Assembly (NCBI GenBank): GCA_902777855.1
Contig: CACYVN010000005.1
Span: 84,716 to 144,888 of the forward strand
DNA from: an uncultured bacterium
Lineage (GTDB): Bacteria; Cyanobacteriota; Vampirovibrionia; Gastranaerophilales; Gastranaerophilaceae
Length of the DNA: 60,173 bases
Reading direction: 5' to 3'
Every line of letters begins with the position of its first letter. Position 1 is the stretch's first letter. The position numbers and the translations under genes are program-made. Shown here piece by piece: positions 42,790-50,761 of the stretch. Below the pieces are notes generated by a model that searched no databases, was not told the origin of the DNA, and saw only the letters and a list, made by a program, of their open reading frames with translations.

Positions 42790-44697
42790 TTATACTATAT
42801 CATGTTCAAGCAGTGAAATAAACTCATTAACAAGATTTGTATTCCACTTTTTGCCGGCATCGGATTTGATAATTTCAATTGCATCACGCCCGGACATCTT
42901 TGCTCTGTATGGACGAGCCTCAATAAGTGCAAAATATTCGTCTATAATCAAAATAATTTGTGATGTCAGCGGAATTTCGTCTTTCGATTTTTTATTCGGA
43001 TATCCGCTACCGTCCCAGTTTTCGTGATGTTGCTCAATAATAGGCAAAATATCCTGAACATAAGAAATCGGCTTTAAAATCTTTTGCGCCGCAATAACGG
43101 GATGATTTTTGATGGTTTCTTTTTCTTCATCGGTTAAAGGTGTTGCCTTTTGCAAAAGACCCGGTGAAATCATTAAATTCCCGATATCATAGAGCAGAAC
43201 TGCAACTTTGAGATTATCAACCTCCTGTTTTGGCAGGTCAAACCTTTTTGCAAGCGAAACAGCCATAAGAACTTTATTTTTAACAACCCCGTTTTCATGC
43301 ATCGGGTTATAGAGTTTGGTCAGCATATCAGCAACCATATAAAGCGAATTTTGTCTGTTTTCACCCTCATCGGCACTGTCTTTAAGTTTTTTGCAAAGTT
43401 CTTTAGAAAGTCTTTGCGCCATAGGAACACGATTTTTTGACAGAATATCAATAAACGTATTGAGTGCAATTTCCTGCCATGATGTTTCAGACATAGATTT
43501 TGCAAGAGTAACCTGATTTCTTCCGTTGCGTTTTGAACTATACATAGCCTGATCAGTAAGTTCCAGAAGTTCTTCAACATTTGAGGTATGTTCTAAAAAT
43601 GTCGCAACCCCAAGACTACCAGTTATATGTCCGATGGTTTCAATTTCTTTTGATTCGATTGCTTTACGGATTCTTTCCGCAGCTATCATTGCACCATCTG
43701 AAGAAATACCCGGCAAAAGAACATCAAATTCTTCTCCGCCGATTCTTGCCGGAATATCGATTGAACGTGCATTGGACTTTAAAATATCAGCAATAGTTTT
43801 AATTGCCAAATCACCATACGAATGACCGTATGTATCGTTGATTTTTTTAAGAAAATCCAAATCAATTCCTATAACCGAGAATGGGATATTTTGACGCCTT
43901 GCACGCTGAACTTCCTTATTTAAAGATTCTTCAAAATATCTTCTGTTATAAAGACCTGTCAGAGCATCTGTTACGGCTTCTTCCCTAACCGCCTGGAACA
44001 GGTCGGCAATAGTAATAGCCATTTCAATTTGTTTTGCAAAAAGTCCCAAAAAATCTGTTTCGGCAGGAGCAAGTTCTTCTCTTGACGAGAATACGCAAAA
44101 CCACCCAAAATCATTATCACGAGGAGATAATGGTATTACAATAATTGATTTTACAGGTTGGTTTGTCAAAATTGCAGCAATAGTATCCTGGTTAAGTTCA
44201 GGCATAATCGCTTTTAGCGATAAATCAAGTGATTTTGACTGAATAATTTTGTTTTCTTTTAAAGTATCCGAAAAAATGCTATTTTCAGTATAACTCAGAC
44301 GTCTTGTCTGAATAGACGGAGAACCTATGATATGATTCAGCCGTTCAATTAAATCATCTTTTGATTGTGCAACAATTCTGCAATAAACACCGTCTGCATC
44401 CTGACATTTGCGAATAATCGCACAATGCATGTACCCAAGTTCACCCTGTGTACTGTTTACAATCGCTTCAAGCACATTCTCCAAAGGAGTTGAAGAATTC
44501 ATCATATCCCAGATATGCTGAAGGGTTAACATACGGCGATTTGCATCATAAAGTTCCGCAGTTCTTTCTTTTATCTCTTTTTCTAACTGCTGGTTTCTTT
44601 CGTATATTTCAAGATAATCACGTTTTTCGTTGTAAATATTATTTTCAACTTCTAAAACTCTATTAGTCAGCTCTTTAAATTTATCAAATAAACCCAT
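42790..44697 (-). CDS. GAF-GGDEF-HD-GYP signalling protein
   Basis: A 635-residue cytoplasmic protein with an N-terminal coiled coil (about 15-60), GAF domain (about 65-235), a diguanylate cyclase domain with GGEEF near 320-324 (intact active site), and a C-terminal HD-GYP domain (about 415-630). In the last, the HD pair reads YD near 503-504 and the following Lys is Asn (DIGN), while HHENWDGSGYP is intact. It probably makes cyclic di-GMP, and its hydrolase domain may be weak or only sense the nucleotide. ATG at 44697; promoter TGTTATAAT 25 nt upstream. Confidence 0.9.
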   Translation of the reverse strand: MGLFDKFKELTNRVLEVENNIYNEKRDYLEIYERNQQLEKEIKERTAELYDANRRMLTLQHIWDMMNSSTPLENVLEAIVNSTQGELGYMHCAIIRKCQDADGVYCRIVAQSKDDLIERLNHIIGSPSIQTRRLSYTENSIFSDTLKENKIIQSKSLDLSLKAIMPELNQDTIAAILTNQPVKSIIVIPLSPRDNDFGWFCVFSSREELAPAETDFLGLFAKQIEMAITIADLFQAVREEAVTDALTGLYNRRYFEESLNKEVQRARRQNIPFSVIGIDLDFLKKINDTYGHSYGDLAIKTIADILKSNARSIDIPARIGGEEFDVLLPGISSDGAMIAAERIRKAIESKEIETIGHITGSLGVATFLEHTSNVEELLELTDQAMYSSKRNGRNQVTLAKSMSETSWQEIALNTFIDILSKNRVPMAQRLSKELCKKLKDSADEGENRQNSLYMVADMLTKLYNPMHENGVVKNKVLMAVSLAKRFDLPKQEVDNLKVAVLLYDIGNLMISPGLLQKATPLTDEEKETIKNHPVIAAQKILKPISYVQDILPIIEQHHENWDGSGYPNKKSKDEIPLTSQIILIIDEYFALIEARPYRAKMSGRDAIEIIKSDAGKKWNTNLVNEFISLLEHDIV

Positions 44698-44722
44698 CAA
44701 TAATTCCTATACACGACTTTTC

Positions 44723-44731
44723 ATTATAACA
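44723..44731 (-). promoter_or_regulatory. Extended -10 promoter of the GGDEF gene
   Basis: TGTTATAAT on the minus strand, 25 nt before the ATG, with an AGGA ribosome site in the short leader. Confidence 0.6.
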
Positions 44732-44736
44732 CTGAT

Positions 44737-45795
44737 TTAACTAAATATCAACCTGTCAATGGTTTGGGTAACCTCTTGCGGGTCCGGAATGTGAGTACAG
44801 GCTTCAAAATTGTCCTTACACAGGCATTTTCTTTTAAAACAAGGCTGACAATTTAACCCTCTGCCTCCTAATGAAACATACTTATCATAACTGCCCAAAG
44901 GACCTAAGACCTCTTTTGGAGTACATGTAAATATCGCTATAACTTTTGGATTACGGGTTGCCCACGCAAGATGCGCACTCCCGCTGTCAGGAGAAATTAC
45001 AAGATTAGCTCTTGAAAAAACTTCCGCAAGCTCTATAATATCCGTTTTACCTGCAAGATTCAAACCTTTACCCTGCGATATATAATTGATTAATTCATTA
45101 TCATTCGGACCGCCTGTAAAAATCAAATTCACTTTATCATCAAGATAATTAACAACCTCACGCCAATTATCTTTGTTCCAGTGTTTATTTCCCCAGGTTG
45201 TGGCAGGTGAAATTACAACCGTTTGTTTTGATTTATCAAGGTTTTTTAAAAGTTCGTTCACCTTTTGTTTTTGCTTTTCCGTGCGTTTTGGCAAAGTAAC
45301 TTTTATATCTTCAGGTGCAACTTCAATACCCAAATGATTTGCATAACGAAGATAATTCATAACTATCGGAGAATCAGGCTTATAAGAAATATTATCTATC
45401 CATTCGTTTCCGCCTAACAGCGACAATTCCCTGCCTTCTTTTGATATAATACGTCGTTTAGCTCCGCAGAAAGCCATAAAATACAAACTTTTAAACATCA
45501 TTTGAGAATCAATTGCAATATCGAATTTTTCTTCTCTTAATTGTTTTATTATGTCTAAATATTCAAAAAAACTTGTCAGGCACATCCCGCGTTTTTTCCA
45601 CTCTTTCATAGGTGCAAGTATAACTTTGTCAACGCACGGATTATTTTTAACAATCTGTATTCCTTTTTCCGATACAAGCCAAGTAACCTCATATCCGGCA
45701 TCTTTTAGCGCATTTGCAAGCGGAACGTTAAAAATTACATCCCCCAAAGAAGACAATTTTATAAGTAAAATCTTTTTCTTTCTGTTTCCTGACAT
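44737..45795 (-). CDS. Glycosyltransferase family 9 (heptosyltransferase-like)
   Basis: A 352-residue GT9 enzyme of the ADP-heptose:LPS heptosyltransferase type (WaaC/WaaF), adding sugars to the LPS inner core at the inner membrane face. Seen are LLIKLSSLGDVIFNVPLANAL near 9-29, VVISPATTWGNKHWN, IFTGGPND, and SPDSGSAHLAWATRNP. The C-terminus has a cysteine-rich stretch (LNCQPCFKRKCLCKDNFEAC), typical of a subset. The ATG at 45795 has GGAG upstream; the open frame continues 78 codons into repeat DNA and should not be counted. Confidence 0.9.
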   Translation of the reverse strand: MSGNRKKKILLIKLSSLGDVIFNVPLANALKDAGYEVTWLVSEKGIQIVKNNPCVDKVILAPMKEWKKRGMCLTSFFEYLDIIKQLREEKFDIAIDSQMMFKSLYFMAFCGAKRRIISKEGRELSLLGGNEWIDNISYKPDSPIVMNYLRYANHLGIEVAPEDIKVTLPKRTEKQKQKVNELLKNLDKSKQTVVISPATTWGNKHWNKDNWREVVNYLDDKVNLIFTGGPNDNELINYISQGKGLNLAGKTDIIELAEVFSRANLVISPDSGSAHLAWATRNPKVIAIFTCTPKEVLGPLGSYDKYVSLGGRGLNCQPCFKRKCLCKDNFEACTHIPDPQEVTQTIDRLIFS

Positions 45796-45881
45796 AATTA
45801 ACTCCGCGTATAAATATGGTACACCACATGCTTTTGCATTATACATCAAACATTTTCTTACATAAATAATATTATCTGTAT

Positions 45882-46320
45882 GTTCATTCTTTCTCTTTTC
45901 TTGCGATGAAAAGAGAAAGAATGAACCAAGAAAGAGAAAATACGCTATTTTACTGCAATGCCTAACGGCATTGCTCCGCGCATAAGATATAAGTATAAAA
46001 TGTTCGTTCGTTTTTGTCCTTACGGACAAAAATCAATCAGGCGCCTAAAACTACGGCGCCTTTGATGATAATTTCTCAAGCGCGCGCCGTTGTCCTTAGG
46101 CGCGCCAGGCAAAAACACATATTACTGCGTTAGCAGTCTTATGTCGCCGTTAGGCGGTATTGTAATCAGCGTGTTTTTCTTCTTGGTTGTTCGCCTTAAA
46201 TGTGACTTCGTGCCCTGCTTGTCTTGCTCTCGCAAGCCAACTCCGGCACTTCGCACTCGGCTCACAATCCGCTTTTCGATTCACTTTTCTTTTTGCGTCG
46301 CAATCAAAAAGAAAAGTGAA
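45882..46320. repeat. Multi-hairpin repeat island 2 (no gene)
   Basis: This island occupies most of the 562-bp gap between the GT9 gene and rsmD. The bounding hairpins are 45882-45926 (19-bp perfect stem) and 46280-46320 (15-bp perfect stem). The internal hairpins correspond in order to those of island 1, with compensatory changes: ACTGC-GTTA-GCAGT for ACCGC/GCGGT, GCGCGCC/GGCGCGC for GCGCGGC/GCCGCGC, and TCGCC/GGCGG for TTGCC/GGCAA. One helix (TTTTTGCC) has lost its left half. CCAAG near 45926 can pair with CTTGG near 46182. A 3' extension (46190-46279) matches the rpsK-rpsD spacer. Confidence 0.75.
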
Positions 46321-46357
46321 CATAATAAGAATATCTTAGCGAGATATTCGGATAATA

Positions 46358-46882
46358 TTATTTATGTAAAAATGTAATAATTTTATCCCCGTATTTTTTT
46401 TGTTTTAAAATCTCAAAATTATCCGGAATTTCAACATCCGTTACATGCTCTAAAATAATAATTCCTCCGCAAATATCTTTTATAGCTTCTATACTTTTTT
46501 CATAAATTCCTGCAAAATACGGAGGGTCAATATAAATTACATCAAATTTTTGAGTGAGCTTTGGGCAGATTTTCAGACTGTCGCCCAAAATTAATTTTAA
46601 ATCATGAGATTTTTCATATTTTGAGAAATTAGCTTTTATGACAGAATAAACTTTTTTATTATGTTCAACAGCAACCACACTTTCAAACCCTCTTGATAAA
46701 GCTTCAAGACCCATTATCCCGGAACCTGAATACATATCAAGAAAACTTTTTCCATTAAAATCAATTATTGCCCCGAGCGCATTAAAAACGCTCATTCTGA
46801 CTTTAGATAATGTCGGTCTGGTAATGTTTTCATCCGGAGCCTTTATTTTTTGTCTGTTGTAAATTCCGCCTGTAATATTCAT
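46358..46882 (-). CDS. rsmD: 16S rRNA (guanine966-N2)-methyltransferase
   Basis: A 174-residue class I SAM methyltransferase modifying G966 of 16S rRNA. It begins MNITGGIYNRQKIKAP, then has RPTLSKVRMSVFNALG, the SAM loop FLDMYSGSGIMGLEALSRG near 44-62, and the catalytic motif VIYIDPPYFAGIYE near 113-126. Length is normal. A TGATAAT box lies about 8 nt upstream of the ATG, so this mRNA may also be near-leaderless. coaD, its common neighbour, is not present. Confidence 0.93.
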   Translation of the reverse strand: MNITGGIYNRQKIKAPDENITRPTLSKVRMSVFNALGAIIDFNGKSFLDMYSGSGIMGLEALSRGFESVVAVEHNKKVYSVIKANFSKYEKSHDLKLILGDSLKICPKLTQKFDVIYIDPPYFAGIYEKSIEAIKDICGGIIILEHVTDVEIPDNFEILKQKKYGDKIITFLHK

Positions 46883-46898
46883 AAAACAAGATTATCAT

Positions 46899-46933
46899 AA
46901 AAAAAACAGGCTCTGAATATCAAAACCTGCTAT
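46899..46933 (-). terminator. Rho-independent terminator upstream of rsmD
   Basis: On the minus strand AGCAGG pairs with CCTGTT (one G-U) over a loop of about 15 nt, followed by T8. It would close the 47365-46963 gene pair. Confidence 0.65.
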
Positions 46934-46962
46934 GAATTAAAATATATATCAACAATACTTTA

Positions 46963-47352
46963 TTAACTTAATGCCATCAATGCCTTTACTGAGCGGGCAT
47001 TTTCTCTGACATCCTCTTCAATTCCTTCACCTGAAATTGTATTTTCAAGAACTTTCATTGCTTCTTCTTTGTCTTCAAGAGATAAAAGGCAATTGATTGT
47101 ACTCATAGCAACAACTGTGGACATGTCGTTGATTCCTTTACCTCTTTGAGAAATTACGACAGACAATGAGTTTTGTTCATTTCTTTTTACCAACGCTCTT
47201 GCTGTCATTTCTCTGACTTCGTCAATAGAAGAATTTGTACCGATTTCTTCAAGTACGGCAACAGACTCAGGATTAGGATTAATAGTCAATGAATCAATAA
47301 TATCACTGACTCTGTTATATGTTTTTGTAGTCTTATTAATAATTGTATTCAT
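46963..47352 (-). CDS. HEAT-like hypothetical protein
   Basis: A 129-residue soluble acidic protein made of helical pairs reminiscent of HEAT/PBS-lyase repeats (ESVAVLEEIGTNSSIDEVREMTARALV; EAMKVLENTISGEGIEEDVRENA). No catalytic motif. It starts 12 bp after the 47365 gene and ends at a terminator, so the two form a small operon. Function is unknown; HEAT-like proteins usually mediate protein contacts. Confidence 0.55.
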   Translation of the reverse strand: MNTIINKTTKTYNRVSDIIDSLTINPNPESVAVLEEIGTNSSIDEVREMTARALVKRNEQNSLSVVISQRGKGINDMSTVVAMSTINCLLSLEDKEEAMKVLENTISGEGIEEDVRENARSVKALMALS

Positions 47353-47364
47353 TATCTCTTCTCC

Positions 47365-47901
47365 CTATGCTGCCACTGTAATTTCTTCTTCCAATGCTTT
47401 GATTGCATCCGATAACATCGGTTTTACTTCGCTGAGCGGGTCAAGTTTTGCAAGTTTTGCAATCTCTTTTTCTCTTGTATTGAATAACTTACCCATATCT
47501 GTTGCTAAAACATTTTTAATAGCATTATATCCGTTTTTTAACCCTTCAACCGGATGAATTTCAGTGTTGCCGATTTCAACGACTTTGTTCCACGCACCGA
47601 CAATACCGTTTTTCATTCTCAAACCAAACTCTTTTATTGATTCAATACCTTCGTAGAATTTTTTACCAAAATCATTGATAGAACCTACAAAAGTAGAGTA
47701 TATTCTTTTCGTTCCCTGCGTAACTCCGCCTGCGAAACTGACATTTTTCTTAGTACTTGATTCAAAAACATCTTCCATCAAAATATTTTTCTGAAAATTT
47801 GACTGCGCAAAAGGATTAGAACTTCTGCGTACATTCTGCTCATTGGCGGTCGTATTAAAAATACGGTGACTCCATTGGCTTACTTTTTCAATTGTTGACA
47901 T
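47365..47901 (-). CDS. Hypothetical protein with N-V-S-F-A-G motif
   Basis: A 178-residue unknown. The first 50 residues are polar and look disordered, followed by NVSFAGG at 53-59, then amphipathic helices with several FG/GI/GL pairs (NDFGKKFYEGIESIKEFGL). It ends in an acidic helix. The NVSFAG element matches VSFTG at 6901-8145 and VSFEG at 35719-37644, and hints at a shared sorting or binding signal in unrelated proteins of this organism. AGGTAAAA precedes the ATG. Confidence 0.55.
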   Translation of the reverse strand: MSTIEKVSQWSHRIFNTTANEQNVRRSSNPFAQSNFQKNILMEDVFESSTKKNVSFAGGVTQGTKRIYSTFVGSINDFGKKFYEGIESIKEFGLRMKNGIVGAWNKVVEIGNTEIHPVEGLKNGYNAIKNVLATDMGKLFNTREKEIAKLAKLDPLSEVKPMLSDAIKALEEEITVAA

Positions 47902-47990
47902 ATTTTTTACCTCATTTCTTACAAACTATATATCCACTTGTCAAGTCTACCATATTAGCCGGATATAAAATCGTCTTTTCGGATGATTTG

Positions 47991-47999
47991 TGCTAAAAT
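47991..47999 (+). promoter_or_regulatory. Extended -10 of mazG (predicted leaderless)
   Basis: TGCTAAAAT, then six bases, then the mazG ATG. No Shine-Dalgarno is possible in the remaining leader. Confidence 0.6.
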
Positions 48000-48005
48000 A
48001 CGGAC

Positions 48006-48773
48006 ATGAATTACAAAAATCTGGAAGAACTTATTGAAGTTGTGGCAAAGTTAAGAGCTCCCGACGGATGTCCTTGGGACAGAGAACAGACTCACAATTC
48101 CCTGCGTCCGAACATGCTTGAAGAAGCCTACGAAGCAGTCGATGCAATAGACGAAAATAACATGGCACATTTAAGAGAAGAACTTGGAGACGTGCTTTTG
48201 CAGGTGCTTTTACACGCTCAGATTGCATCCGAGCATGGTGATTTTGATATAGAAGCGGTTGCAAAAGAATTAAAAGACAAACTCATCCACCGCCATCCGC
48301 ATGTTTTCGGAAACGCAAGCGTAAAAAATTCTGACGAAGTTTTAAAAAATTGGGATAAATTAAAAGCCGAAGAAAAAACAGAACGCAAATCCGCAATGGA
48401 CGGGCTTTCTAAAAGCCAGCCCGCACTTGTGCTTGCACAAAAGATTTCAAAGCGTGCGATTAAAGTCGGGTTTGAATGGCCAAATGAACAATCTTTATAT
48501 GAATGTTTTTATTCTGAAATAGAAGAATTTAAGCAGGCACAAAAAGAACAAAACAAAGAGCACATGGAAGAAGAATACGGCGACATTTTGTTTGCTGCAG
48601 TAAATCTTGCCCGCTGGAATAAAATTGATGCCGAACAGGCTCTTTTAAAAGCAAACAAAAAATTTGAAAAACGTTTCCGCAAAATGGAAGAACTTGCTAC
48701 AAAACCCCTGACTGATTATTCTTTTGAAGAATATGATGCACTCTGGAAGCAGGCAAAGAAAGAACTATTTTAA
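48006..48773 (+). CDS. mazG: Nucleoside triphosphate pyrophosphohydrolase
   Basis: A 255-residue all-alpha NTP pyrophosphatase with two MazG repeats, which clears non-canonical or excess NTPs and modulates ppGpp pools. Repeat 1 has CPWDREQTHNSLRPNMLEEAYE near 22-43 with EELGDVLLQVLLHA near 59-72. Repeat 2 has EEYGDILFAAVNLAR near 188-202. Length matches the E. coli enzyme. Its 3' end overlaps the convergent 48765 gene by 9 bp. Confidence 0.94.
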   Translation: MNYKNLEELIEVVAKLRAPDGCPWDREQTHNSLRPNMLEEAYEAVDAIDENNMAHLREELGDVLLQVLLHAQIASEHGDFDIEAVAKELKDKLIHRHPHVFGNASVKNSDEVLKNWDKLKAEEKTERKSAMDGLSKSQPALVLAQKISKRAIKVGFEWPNEQSLYECFYSEIEEFKQAQKEQNKEHMEEEYGDILFAAVNLARWNKIDAEQALLKANKKFEKRFRKMEELATKPLTDYSFEEYDALWKQAKKELF

Positions 48774-50354
48774 TTTAACACTTACTCCTGCTCTAAGAGT
48801 AGCACTTTGCGTTGTCATTCCCGGTTGTCTTTCATATAAATATCCGCCTTCTCCGAAAATTACAGCTCTTTTGCTTGGCTTGTATGCTCCTCTTAAAACA
48901 ATCGCATTTCTTCTTCCGTCATTTGTATAAACAGCGCTGCCTTCGAGTTCTGCTGCAAGTTTAGGAGATACTATTCTTGCATGTCCAAATGCTGTAAAAA
49001 TATTACCTCTGTCAGTCCCTCCAAATGTCAATTTGTCTTTAATATCCAAATCTGCACTAAAATGTGTTTTTGGAGTAATTGCCCTATTGCATTTTAAATT
49101 CGCACCGGTTGTAAAATGATATGAACTGCTTTCTTCTTTTCTTTGAGTTGTCGAACCTTTTACAAAAAATCCATATCTTTGTCTTGTATTTTGAGTAAGT
49201 TTTCTGAAATCCCAGTGATAACCCAAACCTTGTTCAGAATCACCCTCGGATTCAAATTCAATGATTAAACCGTTTTTTCTTTCAAATTTATTGTTTGATT
49301 GTACTGGTTCTGCAGGTTTAACATCATTTTTTACATTATTTTCTTCTTCAGATGGAGCAGTTTCTTGATTTGACGTATTATCATCAAATGCATTAAATTT
49401 ACATGATAAATTTGTTTTTACACTGTTTGCATTTCCTATTTTATAAATAACAGTGCTGCCTTCTATATTCGCTATACCCAAATCATATTTTGCATCAACA
49501 GCAGTAGTTTCTGAAAACTCAGCTTCATTATGATCGTGAAAAGCAGTTGCTGATAATGTTTGACCATTATTAAATTTTTGCTTTAAGCCTAAATACGCAC
49601 AATATGCTTTATATTTATTTCGCATATCAATTTTATCATTAGCCACTACATTATCATCATTTTGCACTTCTGTTTCAGAATTTACATTAGCAGGTTCCAT
49701 TATTGTGTGCCTGTTTGTAGCTGCACCTTTTAAATACGAAAATAATTTTGTGTTTCCTAATGGACTTTCATATGTTGCTTTTAAATCAACTCTTTCAGCA
49801 CTTGTATTTACTCGTATTTCCGTACTGGTTTCATCTATATTATATCTCTGACTATTCAACTCAAATCTTGCCAGGCCGGCAGCATGGAATCCTTTTTTAA
49901 ATGGCTGATCCAAAGGTTTGAACGGATCATCTTTTACCATTGATTCTGCCCTGTCAAGCGAGGTTATACTTTCATTATTTAATATTGAATTTTGACCTCT
50001 TCTTGAGGCATTTTCAAGTACATCATCAACAGGTTTTGTTTCATCACTCGGAATGGCAATACTTTCACTTAAAGAAACATTTTGATCAAGATTAATATTT
50101 GTATCAATTACATCATCCTGTTCAGACGAAGGCGGAAATGTTGGCTCAGGTTCAGGTGCCGGTGTAATATCATCAGGAGTCTTTTCAATATAATATCCCT
50201 GCGGGAGTTTATCAACATCATGTGCCGTATCATCCTGTGCTTTTTGTCCGACCGGAACAACAGTAACTTTCTGTGTTGACTTAGTATTACCGTTTACGGA
50301 TTTTTTAACGCTAATAGCCGGGTCATCACCGGTTATATTGTTGAAATAAACCAT
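48765..50354 (-). CDS. Beta-rich hypothetical, possible barrel-like protein
   Basis: A 529-residue unknown. The first 150 residues are polar, Pro/Asp/Glu-rich and probably disordered (TPAPEPEPTFPPSSE). Residues about 160-529 are a run of short amphipathic strands with alternating residues (LARFELNSQRYNI, THFSADLDIKDKLTFGG, AAELEGSAVYTNDG, ATLRAGVSVKLK) as in outer-membrane barrels. A Glu/Asn-rich insert lies near 335-360. There is no recognisable signal peptide, and the last residue is Lys, not the usual aromatic, so export is doubtful. It starts at ATG; nothing catalytic is seen. Confidence 0.55.
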   Translation of the reverse strand: MVYFNNITGDDPAISVKKSVNGNTKSTQKVTVVPVGQKAQDDTAHDVDKLPQGYYIEKTPDDITPAPEPEPTFPPSSEQDDVIDTNINLDQNVSLSESIAIPSDETKPVDDVLENASRRGQNSILNNESITSLDRAESMVKDDPFKPLDQPFKKGFHAAGLARFELNSQRYNIDETSTEIRVNTSAERVDLKATYESPLGNTKLFSYLKGAATNRHTIMEPANVNSETEVQNDDNVVANDKIDMRNKYKAYCAYLGLKQKFNNGQTLSATAFHDHNEAEFSETTAVDAKYDLGIANIEGSTVIYKIGNANSVKTNLSCKFNAFDDNTSNQETAPSEEENNVKNDVKPAEPVQSNNKFERKNGLIIEFESEGDSEQGLGYHWDFRKLTQNTRQRYGFFVKGSTTQRKEESSSYHFTTGANLKCNRAITPKTHFSADLDIKDKLTFGGTDRGNIFTAFGHARIVSPKLAAELEGSAVYTNDGRRNAIVLRGAYKPSKRAVIFGEGGYLYERQPGMTTQSATLRAGVSVKLK

Positions 50355-50570
50355 GCGTATCTATCCCTTTATAGTATCCCCTGTATCTATATAAAAACTT
50401 TTTTGCTCAGAAAATTGCCTTTTAAAATCTAACCTCTTAATATTTCATTACATAACCTAAGCAAACTATTTATTGGTGCGGCAACGCAGGCCTTCCATGC
50501 CATATCGGAAAATTGAATATTATTTTAGGTAACTATATACAATGTTACACTAAAATAGGTCAAAACTACC

Positions 50571-50639
50571 GTCATTCTGAGCGAAGCGAAGAATCTATTA
50601 TATAAAAAGATTCTTCGGGCTAAAGCCCTCTGAATGACA
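50571..50639. repeat. Palindromic intergenic repeat
   Basis: GTCATTCTGAGCGAAGCGAAG at the left and the CTTCGGGC...GAATGAC end at the right form an imperfect palindrome containing GAAGAATC/GATTCTTC. It is related to 31872-31919. The rest of the 407-bp gap (50355-50761) is AT-rich and holds no gene I can support. Confidence 0.6.
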
Positions 50640-50694
50640 GGGCTTTTAGCAACATTGGTGTAAAATAGTATATAAATACCTTATTTTATATTAA

Positions 50695-50725
50695 TAATAA
50701 AAGGGTGCATCAATATGACGCACCC
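50695..50725 (-). terminator. Rho-independent terminator of the flotillin operon
   Basis: On the minus strand GGGTGCGTCA pairs with TGATGCACCC (one G-U, 3-nt loop) and runs into TTTTATTATT, 37 bp after the flotillin stop. Confidence 0.85.
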
Positions 50726-50761
50726 GATATTTTGAACCATACAACTGTTCAACACCTGTAA

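Noticed and set aside
45796..46029. N-terminal extension of the GT9 glycosyltransferase
   Set aside because: These 78 codons lie upstream of the conserved start (SGNRKKKILLIKLSSLGD) and read through repeat DNA; the ATG at 45795 has a ribosome site.
46090..46377. 95-codon plus-strand frame in island 2
   Set aside because: It runs through the hairpin repeats and the antisense end of rsmD. The apparent protein is repeat translation with no ribosome site.
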